Shown one piece after another: positions 7,892-16,928 of a stretch of 64,000 nt of DNA. The notes under the pieces were generated by a model. The model ran no database searches. It had not been told where the DNA came from and was given only the letters and a program-made list of their open reading frames with translations. Each line of letters opens with the position of its first letter. Position 1 is the stretch's first letter. Made by a program: the position numbers and the translations under genes. Source of the stretch: Fructobacillus apis (GTDB lineage Bacteria > Bacillota > Bacilli > Lactobacillales > Lactobacillaceae); the NCBI RefSeq assembly GCF_023893635.1, contig NZ_JAMWYK010000004.1:1-64000 (forward strand), written 5' to 3'.

Positions 7892-9675
7892 TGAAGCGGA
7901 CGACCTATGCAGGTTTAGTCGATGAAAAGTACGTTGGACAAAAGGTCCAACTAGCTGGTTGGGTGCAAAAGCGCCGTAACTTCGGAGAATTGGTCTTTAT
8001 TGATTTGCGTGACCGCGAAGGAATCGTTCAATTGACTTTCTCAAACAAGGAAGCTGAAGCCTTGGAAGTTGCTCAAAAGGCACGTAACGAATACGTTATC
8101 GCCGTTGAAGGTGAAGTCGTTGCCCGTGCCGAAGGACAAGAAAATAACAAGATTAAGTCTGGTCGCGTTGAAGTGAAGGTGACGAAGGCTGAAATCTTGG
8201 CTGAATCAAAGACGCCCGTCTTTGATATCGAAAACGACGTGAAGGCTGGAGAAGAATTGAAGCTCCAGTACCGTTACTTGGACTTGCGTCGTCCAATCAT
8301 GCAAGAGAACTTGAAGGTTCGTTCAAAGATTATGTCTTCGGCCTACCGTTTCATGGAAGACCACGACTTCATCAACATTGAAACGCCATACTTGGCCAAG
8401 TCTACGCCAGAAGGTGCGCGTGACTACTTGGTACCATCACGTATCTATCCAGGTTCTTTCTACGCCTTGCCACAGTCACCACAGCTCTTCAAGCAACTTT
8501 TGATGGGTGCTGGATTCGACCGTTACTTCCAAATCGCTCGTTGCTTCCGTGACGAAGATTTGCGTGGTGACCGTCAACCTGAATTTACGCAGCTCGACTT
8601 GGAAACGTCATTCTTGTCAGCGCCTGAAATTCAGGAATTGGTTGGCCACTGGGTCCAACACATCATGAAGGACGTCAAGAACTACGATTTGAAGTTGGAA
8701 GACATCGATCGTTTGACTTGGCAAGAATCAATGGACCGCTTCGGAACGGACAAGCCTGACCTTCGTATTCCTTTCGAAATTAAGGACTTGTCAGAAGTTG
8801 TGAAGGATTCAGACTTCGGTGTCTTTGCTAACGCCGTGAAGGATGGGGGAGTCGTCAAGGCTTTGGCCGTTCCTGGTGCAGCCGACAACTACTCACGTAA
8901 GGACATCGACAAGCTTGGTCAGTACATCGAACGTTTCGGTGCTAAGGGTCTTGCCTGGATGAAGGTCTCAGACGAAGGATTGACTGGTCCAATCGCGAAG
9001 TTCTTCGACGATGCCAAGGCCGAGGAAGTCATGGAAGCTGCCGGTGCTAAGGTCGGCGACCTCTTGCTTTTCGGAGCCGGACGCGCAGACGTTGTGGCCG
9101 CTTCACTCGACTACCTCCGTCGCCAAACGGCAAAGGACAACGACTTGATTGACCAAGAAACGCCATGGCGCTTTGCTTGGATCGTTGACTGGCCACTCTT
9201 CGAGTACTCAGAAGACTTCGACCGTTGGATTGCGGCCCACCACCCATTCACGATGCCAAACGAAGAAGACTTGCACTACTTGGACGAAGGCGAAGACCCA
9301 CACAAGGCTCACGCTCAGTCATACGATTTGGTCTTGAACGGTTACGAATTGGGTTCAGGTTCTATCCGTATTCACCGTACGGACATTCAAGAAAAGATGC
9401 TCCGCGCTTTGGACTTCACGCCAGAACAAGCACAAGAAGCCTTCGGATTCTTGCTTGAAGGAATGGAATACGGATTCCCACCAATGGGTGGAATCGCCCT
9501 CGGATTGGATCGTTTGGCCATGTTGTTGGCTGGACAAGACAACATCCGTGAGGTGATTGCCTTCCCTAAGAACTCAAAGGCAACGGAACCAATGACGGAA
9601 GCACCAACGCCTGTTGATCCTAAGCAATTAGGTGAATTGGGTTTGGAAGCTGATGTAGAAGATTCAGCCGAATAA
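7891..9675 (+). CDS. aspS: Aspartyl-tRNA synthetase
   Basis: Class II synthetase for tRNA-Asp, 594 residues, the long bacterial form. The N-terminal OB-fold anticodon domain is visible ([20 protein letters not shown], about residues 24-43). The catalytic core has the flipping-loop region TPEGARDYL, motif 2 [18 protein letters not shown] near residue 217, the bacterial GAD insertion in the middle, and motif 3 GIALGLDRL near residue 535. It shares the T-box with hisS, which explains why an Asp specifier would make sense. Confidence 0.98.
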   Translation: MKRTTYAGLVDEKYVGQKVQLAGWVQKRRNFGELVFIDLRDREGIVQLTFSNKEAEALEVAQKARNEYVIAVEGEVVARAEGQENNKIKSGRVEVKVTKAEILAESKTPVFDIENDVKAGEELKLQYRYLDLRRPIMQENLKVRSKIMSSAYRFMEDHDFINIETPYLAKSTPEGARDYLVPSRIYPGSFYALPQSPQLFKQLLMGAGFDRYFQIARCFRDEDLRGDRQPEFTQLDLETSFLSAPEIQELVGHWVQHIMKDVKNYDLKLEDIDRLTWQESMDRFGTDKPDLRIPFEIKDLSEVVKDSDFGVFANAVKDGGVVKALAVPGAADNYSRKDIDKLGQYIERFGAKGLAWMKVSDEGLTGPIAKFFDDAKAEEVMEAAGAKVGDLLLFGAGRADVVAASLDYLRRQTAKDNDLIDQETPWRFAWIVDWPLFEYSEDFDRWIAAHHPFTMPNEEDLHYLDEGEDPHKAHAQSYDLVLNGYELGSGSIRIHRTDIQEKMLRALDFTPEQAQEAFGFLLEGMEYGFPPMGGIALGLDRLAMLLAGQDNIREVIAFPKNSKATEPMTEAPTPVDPKQLGELGLEADVEDSAE

Positions 9676-9698
9676 GTTCACTTATAAAAATAATGATA

Positions 9699-9743
9699 AA
9701 ACACCGAGTTTGAGTCGAAAATGACAATGCTCGGTGTTTTTTA
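9699..9743 (+). terminator. Terminator of hisS-aspS
   Basis: ACACCGAG (9701-9708) pairs with CTCGGTGT (9730-9737), followed by a T-run. Confidence 0.85.
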
Positions 9744-9821
9744 TTGGTTCTTTTATGACAATTTAAAGACAAATGCGATTTTTGTTCCCACATTTTTTTG
9801 TTTCTTGTTAAAATAATAGGG

Positions 9822-9924
9822 TAGTTCAGAGCAGGGCTTTGAACCCAGTCAACGGCCAGGCTGAATTTTGGCCAAAAAACGCTAAGAACAAAGGGGAAAC
9901 CCGAGTTAACTTAGCGACAAGATC
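9822..9924 (+). promoter_or_regulatory. Structured leader before yitT, unidentified
   Basis: Three consecutive hairpins can be drawn: GGG.TTCAGAGC/GCTTTGAA.CCC, GGCCA/TGGCC, and CGCTAAG/CTTAGCG. The last encloses GGGGAAACCC and lies just before the ATG. No normal Shine-Dalgarno sequence precedes the ATG; the only purine-rich candidate (AAAGGGG) sits inside the third hairpin. I could not match it to any riboswitch class I know. Confidence 0.5.
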
Positions 9925-10791
9925 ATGCTAATCAAATTAGGAAAAAAACTAAATCACCACTATTATCATCAGATTATGGGGGCTACCTTATACGCCTTTG
10001 CGGTGGCCATTGCCTTGAATTACTTCTGGATTCCAGGGCACATCTATTCATCCGGTTTTAACGGTTTAGCCCAATTGATTGATACCTTGACGCATGGCCA
10101 TTTCCCAGTAGCCTGGGGAATTGCTTCGGCAAACTTACCACTGCTGATTCTCGCTTGGTTGATGCTTTCAAAGCGTTTTGCGATTTTCACCGCAATGGCC
10201 GTTGGTTTGTCAGCCGTCTTCGTTCCTCTTTTCCAGACGCAAACTGTTTTGACGACTGATCCGTTGATGTGTGCCATCTTTGGTGGAGGGTTAAACGGAA
10301 TGGCTGTTGGAACGGCCTTGCGCTGTGGTCTTGGAACAGGTGGGCTAGACGTCATCGGAATGATTGCCAAGCAACGCTATCGCACGAAGGTTGGTTCCGT
10401 GAACCTGGCTTTCAACGCCATGATCATGGTGGGAGCCGGCTTGACCTACGGTTGGCAGTACGCCTTGTACTCCATTATTGGAGTTGTTGTTTCCGCCCAC
10501 TTCATCGACGTCTTCTACACGCACCAGCAGCAGATTCAGGAAATGATTATCACGAACAAGCCTGAGATGATGTGCGAGCACATCCAGCAGAAGATGCGTC
10601 GCGGTGTGACGATCATTGATTCCGCCCACGGTGGTTACACGGGGAAAGACAAGTCCGTCTTGCTCACGGTGGTCACACAACACGAATTGAATGATTTGCG
10701 TGAAGCCATTCAAGAAGTCGACCCAACCGCGTTCTACTCCGAATCAAAGGTGGAACATACCGGTGGTCGTTTCTACGAACCAGAACCTTAA
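9925..10791 (+). CDS. YitT family membrane protein with DUF2179 domain
   Basis: A 288-residue protein with five to six hydrophobic helices in the N-terminal two thirds (the YitT/DUF161 part, with the glycine-rich segment RCGLGTGGLDVIG near residue 133). The C-terminal cytosolic DUF2179 domain spans about residues 205-285 and contains the RRGVTIIDSAHGGYTG motif. DUF2179 is thought to be a small regulatory ligand domain; transport activity is not established. It is monocistronic, with an unusual structured leader and a terminator after it. Confidence 0.9.
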   Translation: MLIKLGKKLNHHYYHQIMGATLYAFAVAIALNYFWIPGHIYSSGFNGLAQLIDTLTHGHFPVAWGIASANLPLLILAWLMLSKRFAIFTAMAVGLSAVFVPLFQTQTVLTTDPLMCAIFGGGLNGMAVGTALRCGLGTGGLDVIGMIAKQRYRTKVGSVNLAFNAMIMVGAGLTYGWQYALYSIIGVVVSAHFIDVFYTHQQQIQEMIITNKPEMMCEHIQQKMRRGVTIIDSAHGGYTGKDKSVLLTVVTQHELNDLREAIQEVDPTAFYSESKVEHTGGRFYEPEP

Positions 10792-10794
10792 AAC

Positions 10795-10824
10795 AAAAGC
10801 AGCCTCGAAAGGCTGCTTTTTTTG
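10795..10824. terminator. Terminator between yitT and the opposing GNAT gene
   Basis: GCAGCCT (10799-10805), CGAA loop, AGGCTGC and a T-run. Confidence 0.85.
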
Positions 10825-10827
10825 TGC

Positions 10828-11205
10828 TTATTTTTTAATCATCTTTTGGTGGACAATGCCTTCTAGAATAAAGGTGTCACCGACGGATTTAAAGCCGAAC
10901 TTCTCGTAGAGACCGACGACTTGGTGTTGAGCTTCGATTTCGATGGGGACGTTTGGCCACTTGTTTTCGCAGTGGGCGAGGATGGCTTTCATCAAGGCTT
11001 TCCCGTAGCCCTTTCCACGCGCCGAAAGGGCAGTGGCAACGCGCCCAAAGTGAACGGCATCCCCGTTCTTAAAAATTCGTGCGTAAGCCAAGCAGACCCC
11101 ATCTTCAATAAAGCCGAGGTGGTCAGCGGTTAAGTCAACGGCATCGAGCTCATGGTAGTTAATCTGCTGTTCAACGACAAAGGTGTCGATGCGCAGCTTT
11201 TCCAT
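10828..11205 (-). CDS. ElaA-like GNAT acetyltransferase, probably missing its N-terminus
   Basis: A 125-residue GNAT-fold protein. LRIDTFVVEQQINYHELDAVD at the very N-terminus is normally found about 15-20 residues into ElaA-type proteins, and RGKGYGKALM near residue 64 is the acetyl-CoA loop. Reading the same frame further upstream gives a natural-looking extension (TLEQLTSQEFYA) back to an ATG at 11256, but its second codon is TGA. No alternative start codon lies between, and the ATG at 11205 has no good Shine-Dalgarno sequence. The gene is either inactivated by a codon-2 stop or starts at the internal Met. Confidence 0.7.
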   Translation of the reverse strand: MEKLRIDTFVVEQQINYHELDAVDLTADHLGFIEDGVCLAYARIFKNGDAVHFGRVATALSARGKGYGKALMKAILAHCENKWPNVPIEIEAQHQVVGLYEKFGFKSVGDTFILEGIVHQKMIKK

Positions 11206-11347
11206 GGCGTAAAATTCTTGACTTGTGAGTTGTTCAAGTGTTTTGTTGATTCACATGGCTTTGTCCTTGTGTCTTTCTTTGGTATATTTAGGTTAATCAA
11301 TATTATATCGTAGTCATCAATAAAAGTGAGGGGGTTATGAGGGAATT

Positions 11348-12025
11348 ATGATAGAAGAGAACACAGTAAGCAAACGAATTCTTTTCTTTTTCATCGGCCT
11401 CGTCTTCGTCGCTGCGGGAAATGCCATGACCATTGTCTCGGGCTTTGGTAACGGCATTTGGACGGCTGCGAGTCTTGGCGTTGGCCAGGTCATTCACCAG
11501 CCCTTCGCCCTCATGTGGTTCTGTCTGGGCGTCGCCGTCATTCTCGTAAACGTCGTTCTTATTAAAGAGTGGGATTGGTTCACAGTCGTGGGGGACTTCA
11601 TCTTCGTTTTGTTTTTTGCTCAGCTTATTCATGTTTTCGTGACGACTTTTTCTTTTTGGTCTGACCAAGTCCAACCCGGCCAGGGCACAAGAATCTGCCT
11701 CGTCATCCTGGGAATCGTGATTGTCTGCCTCGGCACGTCCTTTTACCAAAGAGCCAACCTCTGGATGTACCCGACGGATTCTTTGACCGATATTTTGGCC
11801 TACCGCTTCTTTGCCGGAAACGTCTTTTACGGCCAGATGGTGGCCTTTATTCCAGCCATCCTTGTCATCCTGACCGTGGCATTAAAGGAGCAACAATTCA
11901 TCGGTGTGCAGCTGGGTACGCTGTTGGCCTTACTCTTTAACGGAGAGTTGATCAACTTCTTCAATCACCACGCCGTCAAAAGTTTGCGCCACAATGCCCG
12001 CTTCACGCTGCATCATGACGTTTGA
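11348..12025 (+). CDS. YczE/YyaS-type integral membrane protein
   Basis: A 225-residue protein with about six hydrophobic helices, resembling the YczE/YitT-like membrane family of Firmicutes. The N-terminal GLVFVAAGNAMTIVSGFGNGIWTAAS segment, with a glycine-rich turn after helix 1, is typical. The family has no established function. The start follows a purine-rich GTGAGGGGG; an overlapping four-codon frame (ATG 11338) precedes it. A strong terminator follows, so it is monocistronic. Confidence 0.75.
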   Translation: MIEENTVSKRILFFFIGLVFVAAGNAMTIVSGFGNGIWTAASLGVGQVIHQPFALMWFCLGVAVILVNVVLIKEWDWFTVVGDFIFVLFFAQLIHVFVTTFSFWSDQVQPGQGTRICLVILGIVIVCLGTSFYQRANLWMYPTDSLTDILAYRFFAGNVFYGQMVAFIPAILVILTVALKEQQFIGVQLGTLLALLFNGELINFFNHHAVKSLRHNARFTLHHDV

Positions 12026-12053
12026 AAGCCTGCTTTAGCAGGCGTTTTTTTAT
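12025..12053 (+). terminator. Terminator
   Basis: AAGCCTGC, TTTA loop, GCAGGCGTT and a T-run, directly after the YczE-like gene. Confidence 0.85.
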
Positions 12054-12136
12054 GATTACAGGTGAAATGCTACATTTAATTTCTGTATCAAAAAAGAGTA
12101 CAATGGAACGTAGAGAGAAATGAAAGGATGTGTTCC

Positions 12137-13327
12137 ATGTCTCAATCAGGACAAAAATGGGACCCGAAGGCGGCCTCGCACCGCTTTTGGATTCTGGCCG
12201 TTTCACTAGTCATTACTTCTGGGATGGCGATTTCACCAGCGTTGCCAGCCATGCAAAAAGCATTCGCGGGCTACCCAAGCACGCTCGTTAACATGGTAGC
12301 CACCATTCAACAGGTGCCTGCCTTTATCGTCTTAATCTTCTCGAGCAAGTTAGCCGCTCGATACGGCATCAAAAAAATCGTCAGCATCGGGATGTTGCTG
12401 ATGGGCTTTTCCGGAATAGCACCAGCTATTTTGTCTAACATCTGGCTCGTCTTACTTTGCCGGATTATCTTTGGTATCGGAATCGGAATGACAAATTCCT
12501 TGGCCTTTACCTTAATCAACATGTACTACGAAGGGGACGACCAAGCCCAAATGCTGGGTGAACGTTCAGCCTTCGAGCCGGTCGGCATCTGTATCATCAA
12601 CTTGCTTGCTGGATTCCTCGTGAACATTTCATGGCAGGCCTCATTCTTGGCCTACGGCTTCATTTTGTTAGTCTTCTTAGGCTTCTACAAAGTCGTACCC
12701 GAATACCACATGCCAAAGAAGGAACAAAAGAAGGCGGGCAAGGCAAAACTGTCCTGGCCAATTATCTGGTCGGCTGTCTTCTGTGGTTCCTTGACCATCG
12801 GAATGGCCATCGTCAACGTCTTAACGCCATCCGTTGTGGTGGCTAACCACATGGGAAACGGAACGACCGCTTCCTTCATCATCACGGCCTACACTTTGGC
12901 CTCCATGCTGATGGGATTCCTCTTTGGATCCTTCTTCAAGGCCCTGCGCCGCTATGTCTTGCTCGCCGGCCTTGCTTGCATGGTTGTTGGTACTTTGATG
13001 ATGAACTACGCGACAAACATCGGCATCTTGGTGGTGGCGGTTGCCATCATCGGTTTTGCCTACCCACTAGCTGGAACCTACGTCTTCAACACCATCGATA
13101 ATCGCATTCCAAAGGAAGCCGATGGGTTGGCCAACTCCATCCTTTTGATTGGATGTAACGTTGGAACGGCCTTTGCGCCGGCCATTGTTTCCTTCCTCGG
13201 TTTCTTCTCCCCAATGGGCGGGGTAAACCCAGGAATCGGTCTATACGGTGTGCTCGTCTTAATCATGGCGATTATCATCGCCATTGCCTTAGTTGGAACG
13301 GGAGTGAAACGAAAGGTGACGCGTTAG
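12137..13327 (+). CDS. MFS transporter, CynX/NarK-like or drug-efflux type
   Basis: A 396-residue major facilitator with twelve hydrophobic segments. The loop 2-3 motif is loose (SKLAARYGIKKIVSIG), and the long cytosolic centre is basic (PKKEQKKAGKAK, about residue 195). I placed the start at the ATG at 12137, because the ATG at 12128 overlaps the Shine-Dalgarno sequence (gaaagga, 12122-12128). The substrate cannot be inferred. It stands alone between terminators. Confidence 0.85.
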   Translation: MSQSGQKWDPKAASHRFWILAVSLVITSGMAISPALPAMQKAFAGYPSTLVNMVATIQQVPAFIVLIFSSKLAARYGIKKIVSIGMLLMGFSGIAPAILSNIWLVLLCRIIFGIGIGMTNSLAFTLINMYYEGDDQAQMLGERSAFEPVGICIINLLAGFLVNISWQASFLAYGFILLVFLGFYKVVPEYHMPKKEQKKAGKAKLSWPIIWSAVFCGSLTIGMAIVNVLTPSVVVANHMGNGTTASFIITAYTLASMLMGFLFGSFFKALRRYVLLAGLACMVVGTLMMNYATNIGILVVAVAIIGFAYPLAGTYVFNTIDNRIPKEADGLANSILLIGCNVGTAFAPAIVSFLGFFSPMGGVNPGIGLYGVLVLIMAIIIAIALVGTGVKRKVTR

Positions 13328-13384
13328 GCGGCAGGATTTCATCAGACACATCAGTCTGGGCTGTTCTAGAAATTGATATTAAAC

Positions 13385-13418
13385 AAAAGAAAACGCTTTG
13401 TGCGTTTTCTTTTTTTGT
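13385..13418 (+). terminator. Terminator after the MFS gene
   Basis: AGAAAACGC/GCGTTTTCT stem with a T-run, within 13385-13418. Confidence 0.85.
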
Positions 13419-13507
13419 GGTGGAAATGCTATCAGAATGGGATATTGAAGAGTAAAATGGGAGTGTCGAATGCAAATCAGTGAATGGTTTAGGAAAGGAG
13501 AAAACAC

Positions 13508-13858
13508 ATGCACTTTGAAAGAGAAGGGCTCATCGACTTTGTCTTAGCGCACACGGATGGTTACGTTGACCACCCGTTTAATGGCGAGAAGTCTCGGCAG
13601 CGGATACTCTGGTCAGTGATTAAGCAAAAGAGCAACCACAAGATGATCGCCATGGTCTTTGAAAAAGACGGGCATCTACTCATTGATTTCAAACTGGATC
13701 CGGAACACGGTGCGGAAGTGCGCGAGCTGAGGGGCGTGCACCCCGGTTATCACATGAACAAGCGTCACTGGAATACGGTTGAAGTCAACGATACGGAAGT
13801 GAGCGAAAAAGAGCTCGCTAGCATGATTGAAGAAAGCGCCAAACTCACCGCTGATTAA
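13508..13858 (+). CDS. MmcQ/YjbR family protein
   Basis: A 116-residue protein of the MmcQ/YjbR (CyaY-like fold) family. The pattern is visible as the N-terminal helix, then a strand ending IAMVFEKDGHLLIDFKLDPEHGAEVRE, then the conserved GVHPGYHMNKRHWNTV box (about residues 75-90). The family is often called DNA-binding, but function is not firmly known. The start has a good Shine-Dalgarno sequence (aaggaga). Confidence 0.85.
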   Translation: MHFEREGLIDFVLAHTDGYVDHPFNGEKSRQRILWSVIKQKSNHKMIAMVFEKDGHLLIDFKLDPEHGAEVRELRGVHPGYHMNKRHWNTVEVNDTEVSEKELASMIEESAKLTAD

Positions 13859-13892
13859 ATCGAGAGCTTTTCAAAATAAATCCAGGTTTTTC

Positions 13893-13921
13893 TTGACTTT
13901 GACAGGGCATGTTGCCATAAT
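13893..13921 (+). promoter_or_regulatory. Promoter of rpsU
   Basis: TTGACT at 13893-13898, a 17-base spacer and CATAAT at 13916-13921. Confidence 0.6.
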
Positions 13922-13984
13922 AGTTTAAGTTAAGTGCATATCGTTATAGACGAAATAAAATGCCGGAAAGGAGGGGAATCGCAC

Positions 13985-14173
13985 ATGGCAAAGGTTGTTG
14001 TTCGTAAGAATGAATCTTTGGATGATGCATTGCGCCGTTTCAAGCGTGGTGTTTCTAAGGACGGTACTCTCCAAGAATACCGGAAGCGCGAATTCTACGT
14101 TAAGCCTTCAGTTGAACGTAAGTTGAAGTCTGAAGCTGCACGTAAGCGCAACAAGAAGAAGAACAAGCGTTAA
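13985..14173 (+). CDS. rpsU: 30S ribosomal protein S21
   Basis: A 62-residue, very basic small-subunit protein (bS21). The N-terminus [21 protein letters not shown] and the Lys/Arg-rich C-terminal tail are diagnostic. The true start is 13985, after the strong Shine-Dalgarno sequence gaaaggagggg; an upstream in-frame ATG at 13934 is not credible. It is followed by a terminator and then yqeY, the usual neighbour in Firmicutes. Confidence 0.98.
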   Translation: MAKVVVRKNESLDDALRRFKRGVSKDGTLQEYRKREFYVKPSVERKLKSEAARKRNKKKNKR

Positions 14174-14181
14174 TTCGTTTG

Positions 14182-14213
14182 TAAAAACGTCAACATTTGT
14201 TGGCGTTTTTTTT
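14182..14213 (+). terminator. Terminator after rpsU
   Basis: AACGTCAAC/GTTGGCGTT stem with a long T-run; one G-U pair. Confidence 0.8.
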
Positions 14214-14267
14214 GTGCCCCCGTGGTAAACTATAAGATATGTAGAACGTTTAAAAAGGAGCAGGTAG

Positions 14268-14714
14268 ATGAGTTTATTAGAAACTGTACAAAACGACATG
14301 AAGGAAGCCATGAAGGCAAAGGACAAGGCGAAGTTGGCCGTTGTCCGTCAAATCAAGTCCGCTGTGATGAACGAACAGATTAACTTGGGACACGATTTGA
14401 ACGAAGACGAAGAATTGGCTGTCTTGGCTCGTGAAGTCAAGCAACGCAAGGAATCATTGTCTGAATTCAAGGACGGAGGCCGTGACGACTTGGCCGAAGC
14501 CACACAAGCTGAATTGGACATCTTGGCTTCTTACATGCCAGAACAAATGTCTGATGCAGACATCGACGCAGCCGTTGCCGCAGCCATCGAAAAGACTGGT
14601 GCAGCATCAATGGCTGACATGGGGAAGGTCATGGGTATCGTTTCTGCCCAAACAAAGGGCCGCGCTGATGGTAAGGTTGTTGCCGACAAGGTAAAGGCCG
14701 CATTGTCAAAGTAA
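14268..14714 (+). CDS. yqeY: GatB/YqeY domain protein
   Basis: A 148-residue cytosolic protein made only of the GatB/YqeY helical domain, which in GatB binds tRNA. Typical features are the start SLLETVQNDMKEAMKAKDKAKLAVVRQIKSA, the ASYMPEQMSDADI segment near residue 90, and the C-terminal MGKVMGIVSAQTKGRADGKVVADKVKAAL. The stand-alone role is not settled but it is commonly linked to rpsU. The start has the Shine-Dalgarno sequence aaaggagcagg. Confidence 0.93.
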   Translation: MSLLETVQNDMKEAMKAKDKAKLAVVRQIKSAVMNEQINLGHDLNEDEELAVLAREVKQRKESLSEFKDGGRDDLAEATQAELDILASYMPEQMSDADIDAAVAAAIEKTGAASMADMGKVMGIVSAQTKGRADGKVVADKVKAALSK

Positions 14715-14785
14715 AGAATTGAACAGAGTCGGACGAAAAGAGGGGAAGCCTTCTTTTTTGACTTGGATTGAAAGGAAGTTTGAAC

Positions 14786-15676
14786 ATGGCAGAAGAACGT
14801 TTAGGACAGGTCGTTAAGGCCAAGGTCACAGACGAAAACGACGATTATTTCTACGCGCAGGTCGATGGCGGCCACACGTATGAAATCGATAAGCTGGAGC
14901 TCGAAAAGCCCCTGAAGCTTGGTGGAATGGTGACTGGTTTTGCTTACCAAAACGACCAACACCGTTTGCAGATCACAAAGAACATCCCCAATGTCCAAAA
15001 GGACATGTACGCCTGGGGGAAGGTTGTTCTCTCCCGTTCTGATTTGGGTGTCTTCGTGGACATCGGATTGTACAACAAGGACCTCGCGGTGTCATTGGAT
15101 GATTTGCCAACCATCAAGGAACTCTGGCCAAAGAAGGGCGATCAACTGTTGCTTTCCATCAAGGAAGACAACAAGGGCCGCCTTTGGGGTCAACCAGCGC
15201 AACAAGATATCGTGAAGGCGGTTTCCCGCCGTGCCCGCGAAGGGGCCGGTATCAAGAAGGGTGACAAGATTAAGGCAACGGTTTACCGAAACAAGATTGT
15301 TGGAACCCTCGTCTTGACCGAGGACTACTGCCTCGGTTTCATCCACCCCTCACAACGTGAAGTTGAACCACGCCTTGGAGAAGTGGTTGAAGCCCGTGTA
15401 CTTGGGGTCAACGAGCACGGTATCGTGAACTTGTCTTTGAAGCCATTGGCCTACAAGGTCATGGACGAGGATGCTAAGTTCTTGCTCCTCCAATTGCGTC
15501 GTAAGCCAAACCACTTCTTGCCATTCAACGACAAATCCAATCCTGACGACATCAAGAAGCAGTTCGGCTTCTCCAAGTCCCAGTTCAAGCGCGCCCTTGG
15601 TCGTTTGTACAAGGACCGTTTGATTGAACAGGTCGAAGACGGTATTCAGTTGACGGATAAGGGGATGGAAGGCTAA
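14786..15676 (+). CDS. cvfB: S1-domain RNA-binding protein CvfB
   Basis: A 296-residue protein with several S1-like OB folds and a C-terminal winged-helix domain (FGFSKSQFKRALGRLYKDRLIEQ, about residues 265-287), which is the CvfB/YitL architecture. It binds RNA and affects virulence or regulatory gene expression in staphylococci and pneumococci. I chose the ATG at 14786, after aaaggaag; the in-frame TTG at 14768 lies before the Shine-Dalgarno sequence. It overlaps xerD by one base (TAATG). Confidence 0.9.
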   Translation: MAEERLGQVVKAKVTDENDDYFYAQVDGGHTYEIDKLELEKPLKLGGMVTGFAYQNDQHRLQITKNIPNVQKDMYAWGKVVLSRSDLGVFVDIGLYNKDLAVSLDDLPTIKELWPKKGDQLLLSIKEDNKGRLWGQPAQQDIVKAVSRRAREGAGIKKGDKIKATVYRNKIVGTLVLTEDYCLGFIHPSQREVEPRLGEVVEARVLGVNEHGIVNLSLKPLAYKVMDEDAKFLLLQLRRKPNHFLPFNDKSNPDDIKKQFGFSKSQFKRALGRLYKDRLIEQVEDGIQLTDKGMEG

Positions 15677-16563
15677 TGCTTCCCGCTGAAATGGAAGACT
15701 ACCTGCGTGCCATTCAGGTGGAACGTGGGTTATCAAAGAACACCATCACGGCCTACCGTCAGGACCTTTCCACCTTTTCCAAGTTCTTGGACAAGAAGGA
15801 AAAGAAGGTGCGCGACGTTGACCATTTATTGGTGCTGACCTTTTTGAACGAGCTCCGTTCCCTCGGACGGGCCAATTCATCGGTTGCCCGGATGGTAACA
15901 ACCTTGCGCAAGTGCTTTGCCTACTTCAAAAAAGAGGGCGTGGTCGAACACGACCCCATGCAGACCATCAAGCCACCGAAAAAAGCGCAACACTTACCTG
16001 CTGTGTTGACGGTGGACGAGGTGGATAAGCTGCTCGACCTGCCGGACATCACAAAGCCTTTGGGGCTCCGAAACAAGGCCTTGCTTGAGCTGATGTACGC
16101 AACAGGACTGCGTGTCTCCGAACTGGTGGGTTTGACTTTGGCAGACTTACACTTAGACTTAGCCATGATTCAAACCATCGGTAAGGGAGACAAGGAACGA
16201 ATCATCCCCGTCGGCGAAGTGGCCATTGATTGGTTAACGCGCTACCTGCGTGATTCAAGACCTTTTCTTTTAAAGGGGCAAAAGTCCGACCAGATTTTCT
16301 TAAACGATCACGGTCGTTCCTTATCCCGGCAAGGGGTTTGGCAAATCATCAAGAAGCTCGTCGAACAGGCGGGCATCACAAAGGATGTCTCACCGCACAC
16401 GCTGCGTCATTCCTTTGCCACCCACATTCTCGAAAACGGGGCTGATTTACGGATTGTTCAAGAGCTCTTAGGGCACTCCGACATTTCAACCACACAGATT
16501 TACACCCATATCTCAAAGGGACGGTTGACTCAGGTTTACGATGAGTTCCATCCCCGCGCTTAG
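15676..16563 (+). CDS. xerD: Site-specific tyrosine recombinase XerD
   Basis: A 295-residue chromosome-dimer resolution recombinase that acts with a partner (XerC/XerS type) at dif. The N-terminal SAM-like domain covers about 1-85. The catalytic domain shows the first Arg in ATGLRVSELVGL, the HTLRHSFATH box, GHSDISTTQIYTH with the nucleophile Tyr near residue 279, and the KGRL end typical of Xer. Coupled by one-base overlap to cvfB and followed by ribT-scpA-scpB, the standard Firmicutes order. Confidence 0.95.
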   Translation: MLPAEMEDYLRAIQVERGLSKNTITAYRQDLSTFSKFLDKKEKKVRDVDHLLVLTFLNELRSLGRANSSVARMVTTLRKCFAYFKKEGVVEHDPMQTIKPPKKAQHLPAVLTVDEVDKLLDLPDITKPLGLRNKALLELMYATGLRVSELVGLTLADLHLDLAMIQTIGKGDKERIIPVGEVAIDWLTRYLRDSRPFLLKGQKSDQIFLNDHGRSLSRQGVWQIIKKLVEQAGITKDVSPHTLRHSFATHILENGADLRIVQELLGHSDISTTQIYTHISKGRLTQVYDEFHPRA

Positions 16564-16571
16564 GAGGGCAT

Positions 16572-16928
16572 ATGTTAGTACAACCAAGACCAGACGACGA
16601 AAAGACCATCATGGGTCTCTTCTCATTGGTACCTGAGTTGAAGGACTTCAACCACTTAAACCAGGTCGTAAGCGATTATGAAAAAGAGGGGCATTTCCTC
16701 TACTTCTTCCAAGATGAAGTTCAAGATCCCATTACCGGTTTACTCGGCTATGAGACCTACAAGGAAAACATCCTCTTGGTACGTCGCATTATTGTGACGC
16801 CTGGTTCGCCGAAGAAGGCGACGCAATCACAGATGTTAACGGACTTGCAGGAACAAAATCCTGACAAGACGTTAATGGGGACGCTCGAGACCCAGACGGC
16901 CATTGATAAGTGGAGAAAGCACTATTAG
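16572..16928 (+). CDS. ribT: RibT, GNAT-like protein of the xerD-scpAB cluster
   Basis: A 118-residue protein corresponding to RibT, a GNAT-fold protein found between riboflavin or xerD genes and scpA in Bacillus and Lactobacillales. The RRIIVTPGSPKKATQSQMLTDL segment fits a degenerate acetyl-CoA loop. Despite the name, a catalytic role in riboflavin synthesis is not shown. Its end overlaps the start region of scpA, giving translational coupling. No rib synthesis genes are present here. Confidence 0.85.
   Translation: MLVQPRPDDEKTIMGLFSLVPELKDFNHLNQVVSDYEKEGHFLYFFQDEVQDPITGLLGYETYKENILLVRRIIVTPGSPKKATQSQMLTDLQEQNPDKTLMGTLETQTAIDKWRKHY

Noticed and set aside
9870-9924. A known riboswitch (preQ1, THF, SAM-III or yybP-ykoY type) before yitT
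   Set aside because: None of the conserved core sequences of these classes as I know them is present; only generic hairpins can be drawn.
14715-14785. Terminator between yqeY and cvfB
   Set aside because: There is a T-run, but I could not draw a convincing stem before it.
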